From Verrucomicrobia bacterium UBA4286 (GTDB taxonomy: Bacteria > Verrucomicrobiota > Kiritimatiellia > RFP12 > UBA1067): DNA of 6,320 nt. The stretch lies in assembly GCA_002395905.1 (NCBI GenBank), contig DGVK01000110.1:1-6320 (forward strand), given 5' to 3'. Numbering within the stretch: the stretch's first letter is position 1; each line of letters opens with the position of its first letter. This document shows positions 1 through 6,315 of this stretch, in pieces. The notes below the pieces were generated by a model. The model worked only from the letters and a program-made list of their open reading frames with translations, had not been told where the DNA came from and did no database searches. The position numbers and the translations under genes are program-made.

Positions 1-676
1 CGGCGAGCTTCGTCGCCATCTGCGATACGACGCCGAGGTCGTGGGTTATGAGAAGGACGCCCGAGTTCGCCTGGTGAAGCCGCTTCATGAGGCGCAGGAC
101 CTGCGCCTGGATCGTGACGTCGAGCGCAGTCGTCGGCTCGTCGGCTATCACGAGGTCCGGCCCGAGCATAAGCCCCATCGCTATCATGACGCGCTGCTGC
201 ATGCCGCCCGAAAGTTCATGGGGATAGGCCTGCGCCCGCTGCACAGGGTCGGGGATGCCGACCTTCCCGAGCCACTCAAGCGCATGGTCGCGCGCGGCGG
301 CCTTCGTCATCTGCTCGTGAAGGAGGATGGTCTCCACAAGCTGGTCGCCTATCCTGTGAAGCGGCGAGAGCGACCCCATCGGATCCTGGAAGACGACGCC
401 GATCCTCTTGCCGCGCAGCGCGCGAAGCCGCTCAAGCGGCATTGTGAGAGTGTCCACGCCGTCCAGCAGTATGCGCCCTTTCGGGTAGAACGCCGGCGGA
501 CTCGGAAGAAGCCGCGCGATGCTCATGGAAACCGAGCTCTTCCCCGAGCCCGATTCCCCCACGACCCCGAGAACCTCGCCGCGTTCGAGCGTGAGATTCA
601 CGTCCATTGCGGCCTTCGTGACCTCGCCTTCATCGTTGCGGAACGATACGTCCAGATCTTCAATCTTTAGAAGCAT
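1..676 (-). CDS. Oligopeptide/dipeptide ABC transporter ATP-binding protein (OppD/DppD-type), 3' part cut by the window edge
   Basis: The protein is a cytoplasmic ATPase that would power a peptide or nickel-type importer by pairing with a second ATPase and two permeases. The 225 visible residues carry every nucleotide-binding motif in order: Walker A GESGSGKS (40-47), Q-loop Gln97 in VFQDP, signature LSGGMQQR (155-162), Walker B LVIADE (175-180, catalytic Glu180), D-loop TALD (183-186) and H-loop His212 in ITHD. The segment [11 protein letters not shown] (102-112) and the insert before the signature are typical of the OppD/DppD branch. Full-length members are usually about 320-340 residues, so about 100 C-terminal residues, including the characteristic oligopeptide-transporter C-terminal region, lie off the left edge. 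The start is the first ATG after an extended -10 promoter, with a leader of about 30 bases that has no strong ribosome site. It follows the phosphatase stop by 71 bases and looks like the first gene of its own unit. The family is certain, but the substrate cannot be read, so no symbol is given. Confidence 0.95.
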   Translation of the reverse strand, partial: MLLKIEDLDVSFRNDEGEVTKAAMDVNLTLERGEVLGVVGESGSGKSSVSMSIARLLPSPPAFYPKGRILLDGVDTLTMPLERLRALRGKRIGVVFQDPMGSLSPLHRIGDQLVETILLHEQMTKAAARDHALEWLGKVGIPDPVQRAQAYPHELSGGMQQRVMIAMGLMLGPDLVIADEPTTALDVTIQAQVLRLMKRLHQANSGVLLITHDLGVVSQMATKLA

Positions 677-710
677 GTGTTGTAGCCTTTGCCGTTTTGC
701 CTCGATGGGT

Positions 711-723
711 GTATTATACCAAA
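711..723 (-). promoter_or_regulatory. Extended -10 promoter of the ABC transporter gene
   Basis: The minus strand reads TTTGGTATAATAC, with a perfect TATAAT at 718-713 preceded by TGG, which makes the extended -10 form TGnTATAAT. Seventeen bases upstream the hexamer is AGCAGG, so no recognisable -35 box exists. The predicted start point is near 705-706, giving a leader of about 30 bases to the ATG at 676. The same 13 bases occur before the transglutaminase gene at 5214-5226. The promoter role is inferred from consensus and position. Confidence 0.7.
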
Positions 724-747
724 TCCGACGCGCCGCCTGCTTGCGGA

Positions 748-1443
748 CTACCCTTTCGCGCCGACGCCGACGATTCCTTTCGACAGCCCCGTCCTCACCA
801 GCGCGTAGCTGCGCGATCCGTCCGGCGCCATGATGATAGCCGCCGCGTCGAGAAAGCGCGGCCACGTTTCGCGCGAACGCTCGTTGTAGGCCCCGCGCGT
901 GGAGAGGAACGCCGCTATGTAAAGGTCGTGCGTGGCGGCGATCATGAGCCTGGCGGTGAAGCGCCCTGCGAGCCAGCGCTCCAGCGCGTCGGACGATTCG
1001 TGCAGGTCGTTGAAGCCTCTCATGCGCCCCGTGTTCATGTATTCGATGCTCGCCGGGAAGAAGTTCTCCGGCGGGGTGAACACGTGCAGAACCTCAAGCG
1101 TGTCGCGGTAGTAGAAAGTTCCGTTTCCGAGGCATTCCGCGCAAGGTATCTCGGCGCCGGCGACGCCCATCCCCTCGGCGATGCACGCCGCCGTCATGCG
1201 CGTCCGCCTCAGAGGGCTCGCGACGAACTGCACGTCGCCGGCGAACTCCTTCAGGGATTCGCCGAGCAGCCGCGACGTGCGCTCGCCTTCGGCCGTGAGG
1301 GGAAGCGAATCGCCGAAGGTCGGGTCGGTAGGGTCCATCTTCGGGCGCTCGCCGTGGCGCACCTGCAGAATGACCCGCGAGCCTCCGGCGAGGGCGCGTT
1401 TCACATCCTCAAGCGATATCTCGACGTTGCGCACTGCCGTCAC
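748..1443 (-). CDS. Histidine phosphatase superfamily protein (phosphoglycerate mutase-like fold)
   Basis: The predicted protein has 231 residues and belongs to the histidine phosphatase superfamily, whose members transfer a phosphoryl group to an active-site histidine. The RHGE motif at 29-32 (phospho-acceptor His30) follows the strand VILQV. The second arginine motif is SPLRRTRMTA (76-85, conserved Arg80 by position), and the late histidine is His172 in ATHD. The region between, with FTPPENFF and the MRGFNDLHES segment, is not a standard phosphoglycerate mutase sequence, so the substrate is unknown. No signal peptide is visible and the protein is probably cytoplasmic. The frame is open upstream to 1620 but that part overlaps the transglutaminase gene. 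GTG at 1443 was chosen because it overlaps that gene's TGA as GTGA, the classic sign of translational coupling. A second GTG at 1434 is possible, and no ATG precedes RHGE within the non-overlapping part. Neither start has a good ribosome site. The family is clear, while the substrate and exact start are not. Confidence 0.88.
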   Translation of the reverse strand: MTAVRNVEISLEDVKRALAGGSRVILQVRHGERPKMDPTDPTFGDSLPLTAEGERTSRLLGESLKEFAGDVQFVASPLRRTRMTAACIAEGMGVAGAEIPCAECLGNGTFYYRDTLEVLHVFTPPENFFPASIEYMNTGRMRGFNDLHESSDALERWLAGRFTARLMIAATHDLYIAAFLSTRGAYNERSRETWPRFLDAAAIIMAPDGSRSYALVRTGLSKGIVGVGAKG

Positions 1444-4400
1444 TTCTTGCCGCGGCGCACGACGATCGTCCTGTTGGAACGGCTCGAACCTATGCGGCTC
1501 CAGTCCTTGAGCATGCCGAAGTAGTCGCGCGCTATTATAGTCTGCACGCGCGGCGCGCGCTCGCGGACCACCTCCACTACAAGCCGCCCCTTGTCGTCGG
1601 TGCGCTTGATCACGTTGCACTGGTACCAGACATGGTAGAAGTCAAGCGTGCTGCGGAAGGCGAATCCACTCGGGAGGTGCTCCACCTCGGTGTAGCCCTC
1701 GGGGAAGGTCACAGTGTACGCGACGCGCTCGCCTTCAACCGGGCCGAGGCACAGCGGCCCTTCGCGCAGAACTCCCGTAAGCGGGAAGAGCGGCTCGTAG
1801 AAGTCGGGGAGCGCCAGAGTTATCGTGTCGTCCTCGACCGTCGCGAAATAAGGCACGTAGCACGAGAACGACCTCTTGGACGGATAGCCCTTCGTGTCGG
1901 TCACAAGCTCGCTTGTCGCGCTCGCCGACTGCGCCACGCCGCCGAGCAGCTCCTGCAGGTGGCGGCTGCGGTCCTCGGGGAGCATCTCCTCGTATTTCTT
2001 GCGGAACGCCCCGACGCCTACGCCCCAGATCGTGCTCTCGACGTCGAAATCGACCGCGCCGTTCTCGCGAACCTCGACACGCGCCTCGGTCGTCTTGTAG
2101 GAGTTGTAGTCGGCTGTGGTGTTGGCCACCTTCTCGAACGTCTCGGAGACCGGATCGAAGTAGTCCGACCCGGCGTAGGGCGACGCGCCGACAGGCGTGA
2201 ACTCGTTCTCGGTCCCCACGAAGACCGTCGTCACCGTGCGGCCGAACGGCAAGAGCCCCCAGAGCCACCCGCCCTTGTATTCGCGTACGCGGCAGAGCGG
2301 TATCGCAAACGCCCTCACATTGGGGAAGGTCTGCATCTCGACATTCTTGAGATATGGATCCAGCCCGCCGTTTGCGGACGAGAACACGACATCCGCCTCG
2401 AAACCCGCGCCGCGCATGAGCGCGCACATCGTGCGGACGAAGTCAAGGCGCGAGGCGTAGTGCTCTTTAAGAACGACTTCAGGATCGGTAAGATGGCGCT
2501 CGATGGGAATCTCGTAGAGGCCGGGCCCTGTCACGCGGACGTTCTTCACCATCCAGTCGCGTATCGCGCATATCGTGCCGAGACCGTCTCTGGAGACCGG
2601 CTTCACGTCGGCCGCCTCGCGCAGGCGCGCGGCTATGCCGCTGAACGAATTGGAACTGACGATCCACTGGTCGCGCCAGAACTCGCCGGGCGCCGCCATA
2701 GGCTCGGCCTTCAATAGGCGCGGACGCATCACCGTGCGCGAATGCTCGTTCACGCGCACCGTGTATTCGTCGGTCGGCTCGAACACGTCGAACGTCCACT
2801 TGCCGTAGAACGGCGCGGGCGCGTCCTTGGCCTTCCGCACGACGGTGTAGGAGATGACGCTCCCGATTTCGACGGACGGAAGGTTGACGACCATCTGCTT
2901 CGAGGCGGGATAGCGCGGCGCGGAAGACGCCCACCCGCAGTCCATCTCGTTGACCTCGCGGTCCATGAGACGGGCAACCTTGCCGTCGCGGTTGGAAACC
3001 GTGGCGGAGACGATTTCAATGCTCTCCCATGTAGGATTGTAGGAGAACGAAAGCTCGGACGAGCTCTTCTTGCCGTCGTAGGTGAGAATCTCCTTGACGA
3101 CCGTATTGGTCACCACCCAGCTGCTGTCGCCCTGAAGATCGGCCTCGGCCTTGTACAGCCGGAAACGCACGTTCGCATCGGCGAGTTCGTTCTTGCCGAA
3201 GACAGGGCGCTCGCGCTCCGCCGATTCTATCTCCTTTATTGTCTCGCGCACGCGCGAATACTCCTCCGGAGAGAACTCGACGTCGTTCACCGCCGCGCGG
3301 CGCTGCACCACGAGCGAGTCGCCTTCCACGCGGAACGTGCGGCAGTATTCATACTTGCCGTCGATTTTCCTGTCCTTGGGCAGTGTGAGCGCCGCGCCGA
3401 GGTTCCCGTCGAGCGAAATCCTGAGCGTCTCCATCACCGACGCCGTGGACGTTATGACGAGAGGATACTTGCGCGTCTCGAGCGAAGTCTTGCCGCGCAG
3501 AAGCCAGGTCACCGCGCCGAGCGACGGCGAAAGCATCGGCGCGTTAAGTTCGTCGCGCGTGTCGCCGCGCAGGACGGCCTCGGGCACGCGCGAAAGGAGC
3601 TGCACCGAAAGCGGCCTGCCGGTGTCGCGCAGGTCGACCGGCATTATCTCGCACTGCAGAAGCTCCGCGCCGGCGAAGCGGTTGCGCAGGATCGCCTCGA
3701 ACACCTTGCGGCGTTCTTCGGGGCGCCTCCTCAGCAGGGCCTGGCGGTACTCGTTGTCGTTCGCGCCGTTGAACATGAGTTTCTGGCGCAGGAGTATCGA
3801 GCCGTCGGCCGAGAGCGTCCCCGAGGCCTCGATCACGAGCGCGTTGTCGTCCGCCGGCACGACCGGCGAAGTGCGCAGCGTCTCGCCGTCGGGACGCGCC
3901 ACGAGGTAGGAGCAGTTGCAAAGGTAGGAGGGCATCAGGTCGCGGCTCGACTCGTTCGTCGGGTCCATAAGGATGTACTTCATGTCCGTCTGGTCGGTCG
4001 CGCCTTCGGCATGCCTGTATTCAGGGTTCGCCACGGCCACGATCGCGTGGTTGAAATAGGGCGAAGGAACCTCGCTGTCGCGCTTCGCGCCGGCCTGGAT
4101 GAGAACCGGATATGCTTCGACGCCGGCTATGCGCAGCATGGCGACGAGCAGCGCCGCCTTGTCGCGGCACACGCCGTAGCGGTTGCCGAAGGTTATATCC
4201 ACGTCGTGCGGCGCGTAGCCGGGGGAGGTGTCCTCCATCGTGAGGCCCATGTAGCGAACCTCCTGCGCGACCCATTTGTAGATGGCGCGCAGGCGCGCGA
4301 CGAATTCCGTCTCGGGTATGTCGGCCACGATCTCGGCGACCTTGTTGGATATCGCGGCGTCGGCCTTGGCCAGATGGGGCACGCAGAGATCCCAGTACCA

Positions 4401-5156
4401 GCGCGAAAGCTGGCTCCAGCTCTCCACGGTCGATACCTGGACGTTCTGGACGAGCAGGTAGAAAGGCGGTGTGTCGGGCTCGCTGAAGGCCTGGGGCGAG
4501 TTCACCGCGCGCCACGTGTGGACGACCTTGCCGTCGTCGCGCGTCTCGACGCTCTCGGTCACGTTGCCGAGGGGATTGCGGATGACCGTCTTCTTGAGCG
4601 GGAGCTCCTTCGGCGAGATCACCCGGAAGGTCGAGTCTAGAATCGGGCACTCCCACTCGAAGACCGACATGTCGGCCCACTGCCCTTCTATGCGGGACTT
4701 GAACGCAGAGCGCTCGTATATATAGTGGATTGTCTCGCCGACCTTGAGCCCGGGCACGTTGCACACCACCTGCCTGTGCATCGGGTCGTAGATGTTCTCG
4801 TCCATCGAAGAGTTGTCGGTCGTCTCCTTGGTCGTGGACGACACGTCGACGGCGCGCTCCACGCCGTTCGTCCCGATGATCGAGACCGCGATCACCCGCG
4901 CCGCGCCGTAGCGCGAGCTGTATCTGAGCGAAAGAGTGCTCTCATCGCGGCGCCCTTTGTCGGTAAGGACCTTCACCCATTCCTCGTCGCGGTCGACGAA
5001 TGTGCCGTCGCTCTGGTACTCGACCTCGCGCACGCTCTTCACCGACACCGCGTCGGCATCCGGGAATCTCTCCAATGTTATGTCGTCGGCAAGGGCTGTT
5101 GCCGCAAGAAACGCCATGGCGCACCAAAGCGAGGCAGTCATTCGTTTTTCAGTCAT
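1440..5156 (-). CDS. Large secreted DUF3857/transglutaminase-like protein with an internal full-length duplication
   Basis: The protein has 1238 residues. An N-terminal signal peptide is likely: Lys/Arg at 4-5, a hydrophobic stretch 8-20, and a cleavage motif ALA (21-23) before Asp-Asp. No later membrane segment is obvious, so it should be periplasmic or exported. Unit 1 has a DUF3857-like beta region (about 40-220), a transglutaminase-like domain (about 270-400) with Cys330 in YGVCRDKA, His370 in YFNHAIVA and Asp398 in ILMDPTNE, and a beta-rich tail to about 650. Unit 2 repeats the layout: DUF3857-like (about 665-810), transglutaminase-like (about 840-1005) and tail (about 1020-1238). In unit 2 an ungapped match puts Arg903 at the Cys330 position, and no His follows within that domain, so this half should be inactive. 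Bacterial homologues are often uncharacterised and may be protease-like or crosslinking. The substrate is unknown. It is transcribed from an extended -10 promoter about 60 bases upstream and its stop overlaps the phosphatase start. An alternative start is Met6 at 5141, and neither start has a clear ribosome site. Confidence 0.93.
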   Translation of the reverse strand: MTEKRMTASLWCAMAFLAATALADDITLERFPDADAVSVKSVREVEYQSDGTFVDRDEEWVKVLTDKGRRDESTLSLRYSSRYGAARVIAVSIIGTNGVERAVDVSSTTKETTDNSSMDENIYDPMHRQVVCNVPGLKVGETIHYIYERSAFKSRIEGQWADMSVFEWECPILDSTFRVISPKELPLKKTVIRNPLGNVTESVETRDDGKVVHTWRAVNSPQAFSEPDTPPFYLLVQNVQVSTVESWSQLSRWYWDLCVPHLAKADAAISNKVAEIVADIPETEFVARLRAIYKWVAQEVRYMGLTMEDTSPGYAPHDVDITFGNRYGVCRDKAALLVAMLRIAGVEAYPVLIQAGAKRDSEVPSPYFNHAIVAVANPEYRHAEGATDQTDMKYILMDPTNESSRDLMPSYLCNCSYLVARPDGETLRTSPVVPADDNALVIEASGTLSADGSILLRQKLMFNGANDNEYRQALLRRRPEERRKVFEAILRNRFAGAELLQCEIMPVDLRDTGRPLSVQLLSRVPEAVLRGDTRDELNAPMLSPSLGAVTWLLRGKTSLETRKYPLVITSTASVMETLRISLDGNLGAALTLPKDRKIDGKYEYCRTFRVEGDSLVVQRRAAVNDVEFSPEEYSRVRETIKEIESAERERPVFGKNELADANVRFRLYKAEADLQGDSSWVVTNTVVKEILTYDGKKSSSELSFSYNPTWESIEIVSATVSNRDGKVARLMDREVNEMDCGWASSAPRYPASKQMVVNLPSVEIGSVISYTVVRKAKDAPAPFYGKWTFDVFEPTDEYTVRVNEHSRTVMRPRLLKAEPMAAPGEFWRDQWIVSSNSFSGIAARLREAADVKPVSRDGLGTICAIRDWMVKNVRVTGPGLYEIPIERHLTDPEVVLKEHYASRLDFVRTMCALMRGAGFEADVVFSSANGGLDPYLKNVEMQTFPNVRAFAIPLCRVREYKGGWLWGLLPFGRTVTTVFVGTENEFTPVGASPYAGSDYFDPVSETFEKVANTTADYNSYKTTEARVEVRENGAVDFDVESTIWGVGVGAFRKKYEEMLPEDRSRHLQELLGGVAQSASATSELVTDTKGYPSKRSFSCYVPYFATVEDDTITLALPDFYEPLFPLTGVLREGPLCLGPVEGERVAYTVTFPEGYTEVEHLPSGFAFRSTLDFYHVWYQCNVIKRTDDKGRLVVEVVRERAPRVQTIIARDYFGMLKDWSRIGSSRSNRTIVVRRGKK

Positions 5157-5213
5157 GTTCCGTTGTTCGGTATGTGTTGTCTGTTAAATGATCCCTGGTC
5201 CGGGAGTGAGAGC

Positions 5214-5226
5214 GTATTATACCAAA
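5214..5226 (-). promoter_or_regulatory. Extended -10 promoter of the transglutaminase-phosphatase unit
   Basis: The minus strand reads TTTGGTATAATAC with a perfect TATAAT at 5221-5216 and an upstream TGG, identical over 13 bases to the ABC gene promoter at 711-723. The -35 position (5244-5239) reads CTGCAG, so the element appears to act as an extended -10 without a -35 box. The predicted start is near 5208-5209. The leader of about 52 bases begins with a small possible hairpin (TCCC/GGGA arms, 5192-5205) and then becomes A/C-rich with no Shine-Dalgarno site before the ATG at 5156. The promoter call rests on consensus and placement. Confidence 0.7.
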
Positions 5227-5276
5227 ATTCGCCCGCGCCTGCAGACGCGCCATCCGCGCCACCTGGCGGCCGCCGC

Positions 5277-6026
5277 TCACGTATATGACAGGATGCGCTC
5301 TGCGAATTCGGCAAGATCGGGGTATCTGGCCTCGGCGTGGCCGTCAAGCGGCGTGGGCTGTCCGTTGACGATGAAGACTTTTCCGCCGTTACGAAGAGTG
5401 AGGCGTGGAAGCCCCGCGGCGGGGAAGACTGTAAGCGACGTGCCCAGCACGAGCATCACATCGGCGCACGCCGCCAGCTCGCCGGCCTTTGCGAACGCAA
5501 CCTCGGGCAGAGCCTCTCCGAAGAATGTTATCTCCGGCTTGAAGACGCCGCCGCATTCACATCTTGGGATATATGGATCGCCGAGTTTTTCACGTCCGCC
5601 GTTCGCAGCGATCATGTCCATAATGGCGTTGAACGGCTTTGAGGCGCCGCACCTGCGGCAGCGGTGGACCGCAGGCGAACCGTGGACCTCGTAGACATTC
5701 GATGAACCTGCCGCCTGATGCAGCATATCGATGTTCTGCGTCGCTATTCCGGCGAGACGGCCCATATCCTCAAGGTGTTTCAGGGCGAGATGCACCGGTC
5801 CGGGCTTGAATCCGCCCAGACCGTACACCAGCTCGCGACATCCGCGATAGTAGATTGAAGGATCGCGGTCGAACCAGTCGATGTCGAATATCCGCTCCGC
5901 GTCGGGATTGCTGTACAACCCTTTCGGACCTCTGAAATCGGGGATTCCACAAAGAGTGCTTATGCCCGCCCCGGTAAGTGCCGCGACGTGCTTCGCGCTT
6001 CGTATAGCATCAATCATAACATCCAT
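5277..6026 (-). CDS. Sir2-family NAD-dependent protein deacylase (sirtuin)
   Basis: The enzyme removes acyl groups from protein lysines using NAD+, releasing nicotinamide and O-acyl-ADP-ribose in the cytoplasm. With the start at 6026 the protein has 249 residues, the usual bacterial size. It shows GAGIS (19-23), GIPDFRG (27-33), TQNID (96-100), catalytic His115 in VHG, four zinc cysteines (CRRC at 123-126 and CEC at 156-158), FFGE (168-171) and GTSL (195-198). The segment FDIDWF and the absence of the class III Tyr-x-x-Arg signature make it look like class U (Thermotoga Sir2-like), so deacetylase activity is most likely. The frame is open further upstream. ATG at 6095 (272 residues) has GGAGG eight bases before it, and TTG at 6110 overlaps that site. 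ATG 6026 was preferred because a perfect promoter ends just before it and because 18 residues before GAGIS is the family norm. It appears to be transcribed alone, 120 bases before the transglutaminase gene. The family is certain and the start is open. Confidence 0.93.
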   Translation of the reverse strand: MDVMIDAIRSAKHVAALTGAGISTLCGIPDFRGPKGLYSNPDAERIFDIDWFDRDPSIYYRGCRELVYGLGGFKPGPVHLALKHLEDMGRLAGIATQNIDMLHQAAGSSNVYEVHGSPAVHRCRRCGASKPFNAIMDMIAANGGREKLGDPYIPRCECGGVFKPEITFFGEALPEVAFAKAGELAACADVMLVLGTSLTVFPAAGLPRLTLRNGGKVFIVNGQPTPLDGHAEARYPDLAEFAERILSYT

Positions 6027-6035
6027 GTCGCGGAT

Positions 6036-6065
6036 ATTATACATTTTCCGCTGTTCTGCTGTCAA
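6036..6065 (-). promoter_or_regulatory. Perfect consensus sigma-70 promoter at the sirtuin start
   Basis: On the minus strand a perfect -35 TTGACA (6065-6060) and a perfect -10 TATAAT (6041-6036) are separated by 18 bp. All 12 consensus positions match, which is most unlikely by chance in GC-rich DNA. The most probable start point is about 6028-6029, only 2-3 bases before ATG 6026, giving a nearly leaderless mRNA. ATG 6017 would leave a leader of about 12 bases. If translation starts at 6095 instead, this promoter would sit inside the gene. Confidence 0.8.
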
Positions 6066-6103
6066 GCGGGGCGAAATACCCTCAGAAACCTGCATGCACG
6101 AAA

Positions 6104-6108
6104 CCTCC
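6104..6108 (-). promoter_or_regulatory. Shine-Dalgarno-like GGAGG before an alternative sirtuin start
   Basis: GGAGG on the minus strand lies eight bases before an in-frame ATG at 6095-6093. It is the only strong ribosome site near a start in this window. It supports a 272-residue form with 23 extra N-terminal residues, but no convincing promoter is visible upstream of it. The nearest candidate, GATAAT at 6115-6110, would start transcription too late to include the full site. Confidence 0.4.
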
Positions 6109-6164
6109 AATTATCACCCAAACGGTGCAAAGTATGCGCACACGCACCCCTTTCCCACCACTTA

Positions 6165-6186
6165 TGACCCCCGGGGGTCGGGGTCA
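6165..6186. repeat. Nested alternative palindromes around TGACCCC/GGGGTCA
   Basis: TGACCCC at 6165-6171 can pair with GGGGTCA at 6180-6186 across an 8-base loop. Alternatively the inner 14-bp palindrome GACCCCCGGGGGTC (6166-6179) forms. The two structures share the left arm and exclude each other. This is the left full member of the palindrome array, and its role is unknown. Confidence 0.5.
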
Positions 6187-6232
6187 AAATACCCCCAGGG
6201 GTTGATGGACACTGGTTGGGGGGTAGCACCGC

Positions 6233-6250
6233 TCTACCCCTAGGGGTAGA
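6233..6250. repeat. 18-bp perfect palindrome TCTACCCCTAGGGGTAGA
   Basis: This is the best-formed unit of the array, with 9-base arms and no spacer, as expected of a dimer or tetramer binding site. Its left arm CTACCCC (6234-6240) can also pair with the half-site GGGGTAG at 6220-6226 across a 7-base loop. An unspaced palindrome forms a poor RNA hairpin, so a DNA-binding role is more likely than a terminator. Confidence 0.6.
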
Positions 6251-6272
6251 CAGGCGTTACCCTCAGGGTAGA

Positions 6273-6315
6273 GAAATCTGGGAGAGCGGGCGTCCCGCCC
6301 GCTCTCCCAGATTTC
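6273..6315. repeat. Long perfect hairpin (20-bp stem, 3-nt loop): REP-like palindrome or bidirectional terminator
   Basis: The left arm 6273-6292 is perfectly complementary to the right arm 6296-6315, with loop TCC at 6293-6295. The inner core GCGGGCGTCCCGCCCGC is very GC-rich and the arms end in AAATC/GATTT. A terminator acting in either direction is possible, but the T-run is only three bases and lies within the stem. A dispersed palindromic repeat is equally plausible. Whether other copies exist in the genome cannot be seen here. Confidence 0.6.

Larger units (their letters stand above)
6145..6272. repeat. Phased array of G/C-tract palindromes, candidate operator array
   Basis: Four inverted repeats of one form, about TACCCCNNGGGGTA, are centred near 6172.5 (GACCCCCGGGGGTC), 6196.5 (ACCCCCAGGGGT), 6241.5 (CTACCCCTAGGGGTAG) and 6264 (TACCCTCAGGGTA). 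Two half-matches fill the register: GGGGGTAG at 6219-6226 (centre 6218.5) and CACCCCT at 6145-6151 (centre 6151.5). Centre-to-centre steps are 21, 24, 22, 23 and 22.5 bp. The sequence pattern resembles CsoR/RcnR-family operators (C- and G-tracts flanked by TA), which is an inference from family knowledge, since no such regulator is encoded here. The array sits just upstream of the sirtuin and could also serve a gene beyond the right edge. Confidence 0.65.

Noticed and set aside
697..1524. A 275-codon plus-strand open frame opposite the histidine phosphatase
   Set aside because: The minus-strand frame has clear catalytic motifs (RHGE, SPLRRTR, ATHD), while the plus-strand product is low in complexity and Arg-rich with no motif.
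1534..1539. TATAAT on the minus strand near the 3' end of the transglutaminase gene, a possible internal promoter for the phosphatase
   Set aside because: It encodes part of Thr-Ile-Ile in a normal-looking segment, has no TGn extension and no -35 box in the GC-only upstream DNA. It remains possible but is unsupported.
2742..4640. A 632-codon open frame on the plus strand opposite the transglutaminase gene
   Set aside because: It lies wholly antisense to a well-supported gene. Its product is rich in Arg, His, Val and Glu with no recognisable domain, as expected for a shadow frame in GC-rich coding DNA.
5234..5249. Imperfect hairpin CGCGTCTGCAGGCGCG downstream of the sirtuin, possible terminator
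   Set aside because: The stem is only six pairs including one G-U, the T-run follows seven bases later, and that run is better explained as part of the promoter at 5214-5226.
6077..6085. TACCCTCAG at 6077-6085 repeats the left part of the palindrome centred at 6264
   Set aside because: It has no right arm and lies inside the possible N-terminal extension of the sirtuin. A 9-base match alone is weak evidence for another array unit.
6205..6243. A 12-codon plus-strand mini-frame starting at ATG 6205 after AGGGG, possible leader peptide
   Set aside because: AGGGG is part of the palindrome array and the stop TAG falls in the centre of another palindrome. Such a short frame is expected by chance.
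6066..6272. CRISPR array or integron attC site suggested by the regular palindromes
   Set aside because: The units are 13-18 bp with spacing of about 22 bp and diverged sequence, far shorter than CRISPR repeat-spacer units. The conserved attC core sites and long imperfect pairing are absent.
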